DNA of 54,621 nt from Paenibacillus sp. J2TS4 (GCF_018403245.1 NZ_BOSH01000023.1:1-54621); one strand, 5' to 3'. Positions 33,876 through 43,640 are shown, counted from the stretch's first letter. The notes: generated by a model from the letters alone, not told the origin. Program-made: numbers and translations.

Positions 33876-34313
33876 ATGAAAAATGCAACTAAGATCTTGA
33901 GTGCCGTGTTAATTCTATTACTTCTTTTTAACGTATACCAACTAATTAAATGTTCAACTTCTCCCTACGATCAAAATAGCATCGATCAAAATTATAAGGT
34001 AGAAATTGGCAGAATATCCGGTGGTATAGAAGATGTAAACGATATAGACTACACCGGCTATTTGTTAGCAATAGAACACGCTTCAAAGGCAAGTGCTCTT
34101 TCCCAATTAACTTCTTATCACAAGAAATCTCCTGATACCACTAGTCGTGTCAGTGAAATAAATGTCATGTTAAGAGATCTTCATAATAACAAAAAGGCAC
34201 CAAAGAATAAGGAAGAACTACTTAACCTAATTCAAAAGTTTTCTTCTGACCCCACTGATCAAAAAATACTAAACGAAATTTTCGTTTTATTGCAAGAAAG
34301 TTTAAATTCTTGA
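33876..34313 (+). CDS. small membrane-anchored protein of unknown function
   Basis: A 145-residue protein with one N-terminal hydrophobic segment (ILSAVLILLLLFNVYQLI) followed by Lys-Cys-Ser. The cysteine is not in a good lipobox. The exported part is helical and polar (YLLAIEHASKASALSQLTSY, LRDLHNNKKAPKNKEELLNL). The start at 33876 follows AAGGAG. It lies right after the secreted protein's terminator and shares its low GC. No family recognised. Confidence 0.6.
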   Translation: MKNATKILSAVLILLLLFNVYQLIKCSTSPYDQNSIDQNYKVEIGRISGGIEDVNDIDYTGYLLAIEHASKASALSQLTSYHKKSPDTTSRVSEINVMLRDLHNNKKAPKNKEELLNLIQKFSSDPTDQKILNEIFVLLQESLNS

Positions 34314-34778
34314 AGTTTTGGAGAAAACACAATATGTGCGCATACGGAGTAATTCCCCGCTTGGCCATGTGGCTGGGCCCGGGATTTGGTGGCTCCGGAT
34401 CCTGCAGAATCTTCATTGCATACGGAGTGCTAGAAAGCGAAGGATTTTGCAACCTGGTTCCTTAAAGGAATTGGGTGTAATTGGAATAAAGCTGCCCCTC
34501 AAATTGGGGGGGACAGGTAAGGGGATGAAATTTCGTTCCCCTTACTCCAATCCAAAATTGATATTGTGATGTCTTTTAAAGACATGGCAAACATCGAAGA
34601 TAGTAGCTGCCATTATGTCGTTTTTCGGAACGGAATGAGAGTTATTCTTTAGTTCAACATATTTATACAAAATACGTTATAGTTATTTCCTATAAACGCA
34701 ATATGATTTATATATTTCAATAATGAGATCCGGAAGACTAGAATGAAATCAACCTTATTCTCCGAGGAGGCTAATGAT
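34314..34778. other. intergenic stretch with a hairpin
   Basis: GTAAGGGGA (34517-34525) and TCCCCTTAC (34537-34545) form a stem. GCATACGGAGT occurs twice (about 34337 and 34420). The GC rises again here, marking the end of the AT-rich island. No gene is seen. Confidence 0.4.
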
Positions 34779-35462
34779 ATGGATCCATCTGTTAAAAAAC
34801 TGTTCGATGCCGGGGCAAAAGACTACGACTGGCAGAGGAAAAATTTGATTCCATGCTATGATGATTTTTACGGGACGGCCTTGTCTTTGGTAGAGAGCGC
34901 TGATCCTTCCCCTCGTATTCTGGATCTGGGCGCAGGGACCGGGCTGTTATCCGGTCTCGTTCTGCAGAAGTACCCGCAGGCTCAGCTGACCCTCATCGAT
35001 TTCAGCGATCCGATGCTGGATAAAGCCCGCCAGAGATTCAGCCCTTCAGCGAGCAATGTTCAGTATATTGCAGCCGACTATTCCGATTATGCTTTTACTG
35101 AATGCTACGATTTCATAATCTCTTCGCTATCCATTCATCATCTGCCCCATGCCGGCAAAAGAAAATTGTTTGCGAACGTGTATCATGCACTGCGGGATGG
35201 CGGAGTATTCGTCAATGCCGACCAAGCGCGGGGCCCCACTCCCGAAACGGATGCCTACTATAAGCGGCGCTGGATGGCTTCTGTTCGCGCGAGCGGTCTT
35301 GCGCAGGAAATGATCGACGCCTCGGTGGAAAGAAGAAAGCACGACATCAACGCCTCGGTAGAGGAGCAAATCCGATGGATGGAGGAAGCCGGCTTTAACG
35401 AGGTGGACTGCATGTACAAAAATCTGGAATTCGCCGTTTTCTATGGAAAAAAAGCACGCTGA
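34779..35462 (+). CDS. class I SAM-dependent methyltransferase
   Basis: A 227-residue Rossmann-fold methyltransferase. Motif I is ILDLGAGTGLLSGLV. The ribose-binding acidic residue follows at LTLIDFSDPML, and motif IV is near YDFIISSLSIHHLPHA. The start at 34779 (MDPSVKKLFDAGAKDYD) follows GAGGAGG. An ATG at 34743 is less likely. The substrate is unknown. It stands alone between the AT-rich island and a GC-rich hairpin at 35500-35531. Confidence 0.85.
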   Translation: MDPSVKKLFDAGAKDYDWQRKNLIPCYDDFYGTALSLVESADPSPRILDLGAGTGLLSGLVLQKYPQAQLTLIDFSDPMLDKARQRFSPSASNVQYIAADYSDYAFTECYDFIISSLSIHHLPHAGKRKLFANVYHALRDGGVFVNADQARGPTPETDAYYKRRWMASVRASGLAQEMIDASVERRKHDINASVEEQIRWMEEAGFNEVDCMYKNLEFAVFYGKKAR

Positions 35463-35499
35463 TCCCCTGCTATCGTTTAATACCGACTCTTCCCGTCAT

Positions 35500-35531
35500 C
35501 CGCACGCGCACCTCTCCAGGTGCGCGTGCGG
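35500..35531 (+). terminator. perfect GC-rich hairpin after the methyltransferase
   Basis: CCGCACGCGCACCT (35500-35513) pairs completely with AGGTGCGCGTGCGG (35518-35531), with a four-base loop CTCC. There is no T-run, so it may be a weak terminator or an mRNA-stabilising structure. Confidence 0.55.
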
Positions 35532-35793
35532 CGTTGACAGTGGAGGGTCAGATCAGCAGGTCATCAGGCCAACTATATTCTGTCATCCCCTGGACGGTCC
35601 GGGAGCATTCGTTCATTCTTCGCGTGATCCATTTCCTCTCCCGCAAACATCGTAAAATCACTATATATTTTAGTATATTACCACATTGTACGTATCCGTC
35701 TAAGCATCCATAATGAAGAGAACATCGAGAAGGAAAGCCGTTAACAAGATGAGGTGAGCTTAAATCCCAATAAGGAAAGGAGAGCAAGCACAG

Positions 35794-37455
35794 TTGAGAA
35801 ATTTTCCTGTATGCGTTTCCAAACCATTGGTTTGGCTGTTATGCGGTACGGCCGTATTGACCGGTTGCACGGGGAACCCGCCTCCTGGGGGAAAAACAGC
35901 GGCAGACAAAAAGAACGTTTCGGCTCCGGGGACGTTTCCGATTGTGGATGAGAAAATCACGATCAAGCTGTTCACGAAGCAGGACCCGAAAGTGGAGGAT
36001 TACGCCACTAACGAGTTCACCCAATGGTATGAAGAGAAGACCAACATTCATATCGATTGGCAAACGGTACCGGTGTCGGCATTGGCCGAGAAGCTGCAGG
36101 TGACGTTGGCCGGCGGCGATTTGCCGGAGGTGATTATGACCGCAGGGCTTACCCCAAGCCAATTGGTAGCCTATGGAAGCCAAGGCTTATTCCTTCCGCT
36201 TAACGACTTGATTGACCAGTATGCCCCTAACATTGAGAAAATGATGGAGCAGGTTCCGGAATCAAGGAAGTATCTATATGCGCCGGATGGCAACATATAC
36301 GGGCTGCCCCGGTATTCGGAGAACGTCCACACGTCCATGCCGAAGAAATTATGGATCAATCAGAAGTGGCTGGACAATCTCGGCCTGCAAATGCCGCAAA
36401 CGACGGAAGAATTCTACAACGTATTGAAAGCGTTTAAAACCCAAGATCCGAATGGAAACGGCAAAGCTGACGAGATTCCCTTTGCCGGCGCGACCCAGGA
36501 TAATAACGAGCCCGAATCTTTTATCATGCAATCGTTCCTATTCTTCGACAGGGATACCTATGTCATGGTGGAGGATGACAAGATCGTTTTTACCGGAGAT
36601 AGCGATGGTTATAAGGAAGGGCTTAAGTATTTGAGGAAGCTGATCCAAGAGGAACTGCTTTCGCCGGAATCTTTCACCCAGGATCGCAAAGCATTGACCG
36701 CTTTATCGGAAGCGCAGGAAGGCTCGCGTTTAGGTGCGGCGCCGGGCCTGATATGGACCCAGTTCTCGGTCAACAACTCCCCTCTCGGGCGGGACAAAGA
36801 CTTCGTTCCCGTACCTATTCTGGCCGGTCCGGATGGTAAACGATACGGCTTCGATAAAGGGGAAAGCGCCATTCCTGCAGAATTTGTCATTACGAAAAAT
36901 GCCAAAAATCCGGAAGCGGCCATTCGCTGGATCGATTTTTTTTACGATTCGTCCCAAATGCTGGAGACCGGCATGAGCCCGTCTTACGGCATAGAAGGCG
37001 TTCACTGGGAGAAGATAGAGCCGGGCAAATTCGGTTTGGACGGAGTCACACCCGCAGAATTCCGGATTTTGGTACAGCCGGGGACACCGGGCAATTATTA
37101 CTGGAATCAGACCGTTCCCAGCTCCAGCACGGTAAAATCGATGTACCGCTACGAAGTCACACCCGAAATGGACAGCGAGGTCATTCTTTATAATACGACT
37201 AAAGATCTGTACAAACCGTATTCCATGCTGGATAAAAAGCTGCCGTTCCTCTATTTCATGCCTGAAGATTTAGCCAAGTATGGAGATTTGCAAAAAAATA
37301 TAGTCGGCGTCGTTCGCCAGTTCATGCTTAAATTTGTAACAGGAAATCTCGATATCGATAAAGATTGGGATAAGTACATTCAAGAGCTGAATAATGCCGG
37401 ACTGAAGCAGTATTTGGAAATTCTGCAGGAAACTTACGATAAGAACAAGGAGTAA
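35794..37455 (+). CDS. extracellular solute-binding lipoprotein, family 1 (LplA-like)
   Basis: A 553-residue binding protein of a carbohydrate-type ABC importer. Start is TTG at 35794 behind AAAGGAG. Signal peptide and lipobox: WLLCGTAVLTGC. The large-SBP features are VDEKITIKLFTKQDPKVEDY, DLPEVIMTAG, DPNGNGKADEIPFAG and a long C-terminal lobe. This size class, typical of Paenibacillaceae, binds oligosaccharides or uronic-acid derived sugars. It heads the transporter, dehydrogenase and YesMN cluster. No dedicated ATPase is encoded here, so a shared MsmX-type ATPase encoded elsewhere probably drives import. Confidence 0.9.
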   Translation: MRNFPVCVSKPLVWLLCGTAVLTGCTGNPPPGGKTAADKKNVSAPGTFPIVDEKITIKLFTKQDPKVEDYATNEFTQWYEEKTNIHIDWQTVPVSALAEKLQVTLAGGDLPEVIMTAGLTPSQLVAYGSQGLFLPLNDLIDQYAPNIEKMMEQVPESRKYLYAPDGNIYGLPRYSENVHTSMPKKLWINQKWLDNLGLQMPQTTEEFYNVLKAFKTQDPNGNGKADEIPFAGATQDNNEPESFIMQSFLFFDRDTYVMVEDDKIVFTGDSDGYKEGLKYLRKLIQEELLSPESFTQDRKALTALSEAQEGSRLGAAPGLIWTQFSVNNSPLGRDKDFVPVPILAGPDGKRYGFDKGESAIPAEFVITKNAKNPEAAIRWIDFFYDSSQMLETGMSPSYGIEGVHWEKIEPGKFGLDGVTPAEFRILVQPGTPGNYYWNQTVPSSSTVKSMYRYEVTPEMDSEVILYNTTKDLYKPYSMLDKKLPFLYFMPEDLAKYGDLQKNIVGVVRQFMLKFVTGNLDIDKDWDKYIQELNNAGLKQYLEILQETYDKNKE

Positions 37456-37472
37456 ATTCGGGGGGTGGAGGG

Positions 37473-38387
37473 GTGAATGCGGTAAGGCGCAAGCAAGTTT
37501 GGGACAATTGGCAACTTTACGTGCTGATCTTTCTGCCCTTTGTGTACGTTGTCGTTTTTCATTACATGCCGATGTACGGATTGCTGATCGCTTTTAAAAA
37601 CTACAGCCTTGCCAAAGGGATATGGGGCAGCGATTGGACAGGACTTTCCCATTTTGCACGATTTTTCGGCTCCTACGACTTTGTCGTTGTGCTTAAGAAT
37701 ACTTTGGCACTGAGCCTTTACAATTTGGGGATCGGGTTTCCCGCACCGATCATCCTGGCGCTATCGCTCAATTATTTAAGGAACCGCCGGTTCAAAAAAG
37801 TGGTACAGATGGTTACCTACGCTCCCCATTTCATTTCGGTCGTCGTATTGGTCGGTATTGTCGTTCAACTGCTGTCGGTTCATACGGGAATTATCAATCA
37901 GATGATCGAGGCGATTTCCGGTAAGCCCATTAATTTTCTCGGAGAGCCGGTCTATTTCAAATCCATCTACGTCTGGTCCGGAATCTGGCAGCAAATCGGC
38001 TGGGGATCGATTATTTATTTGGCGGCCTTATCGGGAATTGATCCGCATCTGCATGAAGCGGCCGTCATGGATGGCGCCAGTAAATTTCAGCGCATATGGC
38101 ATATCGATATTGCGGGAATCATGCCCACGATCGTCGTCCTGCTCATTCTGGAAGTCGGCCAGATCATGAACATAGGCTTCCAGAAAGTGCTGCTGCTGCA
38201 AAATCAATTGAACCTGGAAGCTTCGGAAGTGATTGACACTTACGTGTATAAAGTGGGCATTATCTCGGGAATTCCCAACTATTCTTACGCCACTGCCATA
38301 GGGCTGTTTAAATCTGTGATCGGATTGATTCTTATAGTGTCGGTGAACAAATTAGCCAGAAAAGTAAGCGACACAAGCCTATGGTAA
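37473..38387 (+). CDS. carbohydrate ABC transporter permease (LplB-like)
   Basis: A 304-residue permease with six helices. It begins with GTG at 37473 behind GGGGTGGAGGGG, and reads NWQLYVLIFLPFVYVVVFHYMPMYG, an LplB/YteP-type opening. The EAA loop EAAVMDGASKFQRIWHIDI is intact. It pairs with the next permease to form the channel fed by the preceding binding protein. Confidence 0.92.
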   Translation: MNAVRRKQVWDNWQLYVLIFLPFVYVVVFHYMPMYGLLIAFKNYSLAKGIWGSDWTGLSHFARFFGSYDFVVVLKNTLALSLYNLGIGFPAPIILALSLNYLRNRRFKKVVQMVTYAPHFISVVVLVGIVVQLLSVHTGIINQMIEAISGKPINFLGEPVYFKSIYVWSGIWQQIGWGSIIYLAALSGIDPHLHEAAVMDGASKFQRIWHIDIAGIMPTIVVLLILEVGQIMNIGFQKVLLLQNQLNLEASEVIDTYVYKVGIISGIPNYSYATAIGLFKSVIGLILIVSVNKLARKVSDTSLW

Positions 38388-38407
38388 GCCCGAAGGAGAG
38401 ATGAGCC

Positions 38408-39304
38408 TTGATCGAAAACCGGCTGATCAAAGAAACGGGGCTGGATAAGCTATTCACCGTTGCCAACTACCTGTTCGCCAGCATCCTTCTGCTGGTGGTG
38501 ATATACCCTCTTGTGTTCGTGCTCAGCGCCTCGTTCAGTTCACCTGAGTCACTTATGGGAGGGAAAGTATGGCTTTTTCCCGTAGATATCGGTCTGGCCG
38601 GATATAAAGCCGTGTTCGAATACAAAAGCGTCTGGATCGGCTATTCCAACAGTTTATTGTACACTGTGGCGGGGACGGTCATCAATGTGGTCATGACGAT
38701 CGCAGCGGCTTACCCGCTTTCGCGCAAAGATTTTTACGGCGGAAGAACGATCATGCTGATCTTTGCCTTTACGATGATATTTTCGGGAGGGCTCATCCCC
38801 AATTATTTGCTCGTGAAAGAGCTTGGGCTGTTGAACACCCGCTGGGCGCTGCTTATTCCGAACGCCATGAGCATCTTTAATGTCGTCGTGATGATGAGCT
38901 TTTTCCGCAGCAACATTCCTGCTGAATTGCTGGAATCGGCCAAGATGGACGGATGCAGCAACTTCCGGTTTTTGCTCAGCATCGTCCTGCCGCTGTCCGG
39001 TGCGGTCATTGCCGTTATTACGCTCTTCTATGCGGTTGGGCATTGGAACAGCTTCTTCGACGCGCTGCTCTATTTATCCGACAAGAACAAATTTCCGTTA
39101 CAAATCTATTTGCGGGAAATATTGCTGTTAAATACGACGAGCGATATTACACTGAATGTGCATGAGGAAAGTAAAAATTTCTACTTAAGCGAATTATTGA
39201 AATATTCGCTGATTATTCTTTCCAGCTTGCCGATGATCGTGCTGTACCCTTTTGTACAAAAATATTTTGTTAAAGGTGTAATGGTCGGATCGCTCAAAGG
39301 GTAA
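38408..39304 (+). CDS. carbohydrate ABC transporter permease (LplC-like)
   Basis: A 298-residue permease, starting TTG at 38408 behind AAGGAGAG. Characteristic LplC/YtcP segments are YPLVFVLSASFSSPESLMGG, TMIFSGGLIPNYLLVKELG and the EAA loop ESAKMDGCSNFRFLLSIVL. The C-terminus PFVQKYFVKGVMVGSLKG is the usual family ending. It is co-transcribed with the other transporter genes, with a 20-bp gap to the first permease. Confidence 0.92.
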   Translation: MIENRLIKETGLDKLFTVANYLFASILLLVVIYPLVFVLSASFSSPESLMGGKVWLFPVDIGLAGYKAVFEYKSVWIGYSNSLLYTVAGTVINVVMTIAAAYPLSRKDFYGGRTIMLIFAFTMIFSGGLIPNYLLVKELGLLNTRWALLIPNAMSIFNVVVMMSFFRSNIPAELLESAKMDGCSNFRFLLSIVLPLSGAVIAVITLFYAVGHWNSFFDALLYLSDKNKFPLQIYLREILLLNTTSDITLNVHEESKNFYLSELLKYSLIILSSLPMIVLYPFVQKYFVKGVMVGSLKG

Positions 39305-39350
39305 TCCGCCATTCCCGGATACATAAACCATAATCATGGAGGGATAAATG

Positions 39351-40655
39351 ATGAAAGCATTACTGGTCGGCATTGGAGGATTTGGTTCCGGATGGTACCG
39401 GAGGCTTCGCAATCAATACAGTGAGCTGCTGCTGGCGGTTGCCGATACGGATGAAAACAAGCGGGCTAAGGTGGAAGAAGACGGAATTCCTTTCTATACC
39501 TCAGTACAAGAAGCGATTGAGAAGGAACGACCCGATGTGCTGCTCAATGTCACTCCGCCGCATATCCACAAGGAAATCAACCATATCGCATTTGATCATG
39601 GAATTCCCGTCTTTTGTGAAAAGCCGATTGCGGACAACTACGAGGATGCCATCGCGATGGTCGAAAGAGCGGAGAAAGAAAACATTCCGTTCATGATCGC
39701 CGAAAACTACCGCGCTTTCCCGTTTGTCCGAAAGTTAAGAAAGCTCATCGAGGACGGTGAAATCGGCAGCATCCTTACGGTCGACGGGGTTTTCTACCGT
39801 TACAGCGAAACGGCTCATCCGGATAAAACCGCTATTCTGGAAGGGCTGATCGTCCATCATTTCGATCTGATCCGCTACTTGACGGGGCGGGAGATTGGCA
39901 AAGTATTCGCAGCATTCCGCCATAGCCTGAATATCGTCATGGAACTGCAAGCAGGCATTACGGCCACCTTCCGGTGCTCTGTCCGATCGAAGGGCAAGCA
40001 TACCGATTGGGCCGGCAATTGGCGGATCGAAGGCGAGCAAGGCTGTCTTGAACTGATAGACAATCAAATTCATCTGACGAAAGACGGAACCACCACGTTG
40101 ATTGACGATTTTAGCGATGTCCCTGCTCCAGGACCGTTTACGGAATTTCTACAGGCACTCGAGGAGCAGAGAGAGCCGGAGACAAGCGCCAAGGATTACT
40201 TGAAAAACCAGGCGCTCGCACATTATTGCAGGGAATCCATCACTACGAATCAAACGATCGACACTTCAGCGAGTTGGGGGTATGGTCCGATGATTGTCCG
40301 CAATTTTTACGATATGGAATTCGGTCAGCCATCCGTCAGCCATCACGGGAAAGGAATGACCCGGGGGAAAAGATTGTATTCCCGCGAAGATTTCGATACG
40401 CCGATTATGTTCCTCGGCTACGGGGAAATCCCTCCAGGGGCTTCCATCGGCTATCACGGTCACCGGGAGGACGAAGAGGTATATATTATCCTGGAAGGGA
40501 CCGGATTAATGACCGTCAACGGCGAGACGCGGCAGGTCAAAGCCGGAGATGTCATCCTGAACAAGCCTTGGTGGAAGCACGGGTTGGAAAATAACAGCGA
40601 TCAACCGATCCGGACCCTTATTTTCGAAGTGTTAAAGGAGTCCGCTGGAAAGTAA
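39351..40655 (+). CDS. Gfo/Idh/MocA oxidoreductase fused to a C-terminal cupin
   Basis: A 434-residue two-domain protein. Residues 1-120 are an NAD(P)-binding Rossmann domain (ALLVGIGGFGSGWYRRL, then CEKPIADNYEDA with the EKP motif). The Gfo/Idh/MocA substrate domain follows to about residue 305. From about 330 a cupin begins: IPPGASIGYHGHREDEEVYI and GDVILNKPWWKHGLEN carry the His/Glu metal ligands of cupin motifs 1 and 2. I do not recall this fusion as common. It suggests sugar oxidation coupled to isomerisation or sensing of the product. The start at 39351 (or 39348) follows TGGAGGG. It is in the operon with an LplABC-like transporter. Confidence 0.85.
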   Translation: MKALLVGIGGFGSGWYRRLRNQYSELLLAVADTDENKRAKVEEDGIPFYTSVQEAIEKERPDVLLNVTPPHIHKEINHIAFDHGIPVFCEKPIADNYEDAIAMVERAEKENIPFMIAENYRAFPFVRKLRKLIEDGEIGSILTVDGVFYRYSETAHPDKTAILEGLIVHHFDLIRYLTGREIGKVFAAFRHSLNIVMELQAGITATFRCSVRSKGKHTDWAGNWRIEGEQGCLELIDNQIHLTKDGTTTLIDDFSDVPAPGPFTEFLQALEEQREPETSAKDYLKNQALAHYCRESITTNQTIDTSASWGYGPMIVRNFYDMEFGQPSVSHHGKGMTRGKRLYSREDFDTPIMFLGYGEIPPGASIGYHGHREDEEVYIILEGTGLMTVNGETRQVKAGDVILNKPWWKHGLENNSDQPIRTLIFEVLKESAGK

Positions 40656-40722
40656 CGGCCTGAATGATTTAAGGGCTTAATGATTTAAGGGCTGAATTAT
40701 TAGGGGATAGGTGGGACTTCAT

Positions 40723-42507
40723 TTGCCGGCCAAACTTGTAATCAACCGATGGAGGTCATCTCTAAAGTGGAAATTGATTTCTATTTTCCTCGTCATTGTT
40801 ATGTTCAATCTGATCATCATCGGCTTCTTTGTCAGCCGGTATGTCACGATGGCTATCGAGAAAGACTCCATACAGTTAAGCCGGCTCATCCTCAAACAGG
40901 CCAATCTGAATTTGGACCGGTATTTGGGAGACATCGAACAATTCATGTTTACGTTGAGCTCCAGCCAGGAGCTTCTATCCTGGACCAGCTTGACCGGTGC
41001 GCGCAAAGCGGAGTCCATCGTTCCTTACTCCATGATTGTCAATGATTATATCCAGCCATTCGCGCGAACACATCCCGAGCTGTTATCCCTTACCTTGTAC
41101 AACACGAATGGTAATGAAGCGCATTATTCACCGGTATACGGTTTGCAGCTAGATTACAGTATGAGCGGGGAAGCCTGGTTGGAGCAGATTTCGCCTGCAG
41201 GCCAGACGACCTATAGGGTGGAAACGAGCCGTAATTATGTGGATGCAACGCTGAATCCCCTATCGCTGCAGGTCATCACTTTGGTGAAAAAATTCGGCCT
41301 CGATGGGTCTACTTATTTGAGAATCGATATCCAGCCTACGCTGCTGGAAAGCATATTGAAGGAAATGAATCCCGGCAACCATGGAGTCGGCTTTCTTGTC
41401 AATTCGGAAGGAATCATCGTGGCCCACCCGGATAAGGATCGCTTTCTTTCCCCATTGGAGGCTTCTATGATGCAGGAGATGGATAAGTCGGCAAGCGGGG
41501 CGTTTGTCTGGAACGATTCGGGTGAGATAGCCATCTATGAGAACATAGCCGGCACCGATTGGAAATCGGTCATCCTCATTCCATACGAAGATATTGCGGC
41601 AAGCATTTATAAGATCCGAAATGTTGTATTCGGGATTACTGCCGCTTGCTTGATTGTATCGGCGATTTCCATTGTTGTAGTTTCCTCATCTATAACAAGA
41701 CGTCTAAGCAAGCTCAAGCGGTTTATGAAGCATACGGGACTAGGTCATATCCATGTTCCCGTAGAAGTAGAGGGGCAGGATGAGATTTCGGCTCTGACGA
41801 ACTCGTACAATCGGATGCTGGAGGATCTGCAGGAGCATATCAAACGGCTGGCCGAGTCCAAGGTGGCCGAGCAGCAGGCTGTTCTGTTCTCGCTGCAATC
41901 GCAGATCGATTCGCATTTTCTGTATAACACGCTGGAGATCATTAACTCCATGGCGTCTCAAATCCGCGCAGCCGATATTGAACAGATGACCGTGGACTTG
42001 GCCAACCTGTTCCGCTATACGGCCAATTATAAGGATACGAAAGCGACGATCCAGGACGAGGTCGAACATATGCAAAGGTATTTGCATATTATTCAAACCC
42101 GTTACGGCGATAAGTTTACATACGACTTATCCGTAGAAGAGACGTGTTGGAAGGCAGTCTGTCCCAAAGTGATTCTGCAACCGCTTGCGGAAAATGCTGT
42201 AAAGCACGGCTTCGAAACGTCCGGCGGAGCCCTTCATTTGTCCGTAACTATTCGAAGGATCGAAGAAAATAAGATAGAAATTTATTTTGCCGACAGCGGA
42301 ACAGGATTTCCGGAGAACAAAATTAAGGAATTGAATGATAAACTGCAAAAGGAAAACTCGCATTATTCGGATTTCCAACGCATCGGACTGCTCAATATCC
42401 GTTACCGGCTAATGATGCAATATGGTTCGCACAGGACCCGTATCCAGGTAGGGAATAGTCATAACGGCGGTGCAGAAGTACACATTGGTTTGCCTACGAA
42501 TATATGA
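40723..42507 (+). CDS. YesM-family sensor histidine kinase
   Basis: A membrane kinase of about 594 residues. Helix 1 (LISIFLVIVMFNLIIIGFFV), an extracellular Cache-type sensor of about 250 residues, helix 2 (IVFGITAACLIVSAISIVVV, approximate), HAMP and then the His_kinase domain. The phosphoacceptor is His398 in SQIDSHFLYNTLEII. The usual QINPH reads QIDSH. The ATPase domain shows PLAENAVKHGFE and DSGTGFPE. The start is TTG at 40723 with AGGTGGG, or GTG at 40711. With the next gene it should sense the sugar imported by this locus. The cue is unknown. Confidence 0.9.
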   Translation: MPAKLVINRWRSSLKWKLISIFLVIVMFNLIIIGFFVSRYVTMAIEKDSIQLSRLILKQANLNLDRYLGDIEQFMFTLSSSQELLSWTSLTGARKAESIVPYSMIVNDYIQPFARTHPELLSLTLYNTNGNEAHYSPVYGLQLDYSMSGEAWLEQISPAGQTTYRVETSRNYVDATLNPLSLQVITLVKKFGLDGSTYLRIDIQPTLLESILKEMNPGNHGVGFLVNSEGIIVAHPDKDRFLSPLEASMMQEMDKSASGAFVWNDSGEIAIYENIAGTDWKSVILIPYEDIAASIYKIRNVVFGITAACLIVSAISIVVVSSSITRRLSKLKRFMKHTGLGHIHVPVEVEGQDEISALTNSYNRMLEDLQEHIKRLAESKVAEQQAVLFSLQSQIDSHFLYNTLEIINSMASQIRAADIEQMTVDLANLFRYTANYKDTKATIQDEVEHMQRYLHIIQTRYGDKFTYDLSVEETCWKAVCPKVILQPLAENAVKHGFETSGGALHLSVTIRRIEENKIEIYFADSGTGFPENKIKELNDKLQKENSHYSDFQRIGLLNIRYRLMMQYGSHRTRIQVGNSHNGGAEVHIGLPTNI

Positions 42508-42524
42508 CCGAGGGGGATCGTACG

Positions 42525-43640
42525 ATGTTACGCATTTTGGTAGTGGATGATGAGCCCTACATCCGTACGGGGATTGCCGCGAAGATCGAGCAATTCGGGA
42601 GTCCATTCGTCGTGTCCGGGTTTGCGGCCAATGGAATAGAGGCTTTGAAGTGGCTGGAAGCCCATTACGCGGACATCTGTATTGTGGATATACGCATGCC
42701 CATCATGGACGGATTGGAATTAATCCAACGCATCAGACAGAATCATCCTCGGATTCTAAGCATTGTCGTATCCAGCTACAATGAATTTGCTTATGCCCAG
42801 CAAGCGATCCAATTGAATGTCGCTGATTATATTTTGAAGCCTGTCGATCGGGCCGCTTTGCAGCAGTCGTTGGAGAGTGCGGCTGTCCTTATCGAAAAAA
42901 CAAGAATGGATGAAGTCCTTCATCTTCTTCTGCATAACAATGACCAGTACCAAGAGATGCTGCAGCGCTGGACGGACTACATCTTGACCAACCGTGCCGA
43001 CAAATACCCCCTGCTTGTCGTGGATACTTTGAACCTGATGGAAGGATGGATTGACGAAGACTACTGTTTATTAAAAGCTTTGTCGACCGCATGGATCGAG
43101 ATGGTTGCCGCAGCACTGAAACGTCCGCCTGTCCCGGATAACGTACTCCCCCTCCGTGAATGGAATGTGGATTTCACCGTACTGTCCCGTCAAAGAATAA
43201 GAGAATATTACCGGCTGAATGCCGTCATGCGGATGGAAGGAAGCATCCTTCACTTTTTTGACAGGATGAGAAAAGAGCATACAAGTGACAACGATAGAAT
43301 CATTCACCGCATCAAACAATATATCGACGCACACTTTGCCGATAAATTGAATTTGGAGAGACTGGCCGATTTAATTCCGATCAGCCGTTCCTACCTGACA
43401 GCTTTGTTCAAGCGGAACACCGGATTAACCCTGTGGAAGTACCTGGTTAATGTGCGGATGAAGAAAGCGAAAATGATGCTGCTGGATCAAAATATGAAGG
43501 TGTATGAGGTGGCTAATAGGGTAGGTTATGAAAACAGCGAGCACTTCTCCAAGCTGTTCAAAGAGTATTACGGCATAACACCCAAGGAGTACAGACGGAT
43601 GGTCGAGATCGCCGATGAAGAAGAGCTTTGTTATGATTGA
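42525..43640 (+). CDS. YesN-family response regulator, AraC-type
   Basis: A 371-residue regulator: receiver domain with Asp8, Asp9 and phosphoacceptor Asp55 (CIVDIRMPIMDGLE) and Lys in YILKPVDR. A variable middle follows, then a C-terminal AraC double HTH (NLERLADLIPISRSYLTALF and YEVANRVGYENSEHFSKLFK). The start at 42525 follows GAGGGGGA. It is the partner of the YesM-type kinase and probably activates the transporter operon. It ends inside the first codons of the MFS gene. Confidence 0.92.
   Translation: MLRILVVDDEPYIRTGIAAKIEQFGSPFVVSGFAANGIEALKWLEAHYADICIVDIRMPIMDGLELIQRIRQNHPRILSIVVSSYNEFAYAQQAIQLNVADYILKPVDRAALQQSLESAAVLIEKTRMDEVLHLLLHNNDQYQEMLQRWTDYILTNRADKYPLLVVDTLNLMEGWIDEDYCLLKALSTAWIEMVAAALKRPPVPDNVLPLREWNVDFTVLSRQRIREYYRLNAVMRMEGSILHFFDRMRKEHTSDNDRIIHRIKQYIDAHFADKLNLERLADLIPISRSYLTALFKRNTGLTLWKYLVNVRMKKAKMMLLDQNMKVYEVANRVGYENSEHFSKLFKEYYGITPKEYRRMVEIADEEELCYD

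Noticed and set aside
17182..34640. Shared TTTCGGAACGGAATG at 17182 and 34625
   Set aside because: A 15-base match with weak flanks. It may be a degraded interspersed repeat but cannot be separated from chance here.
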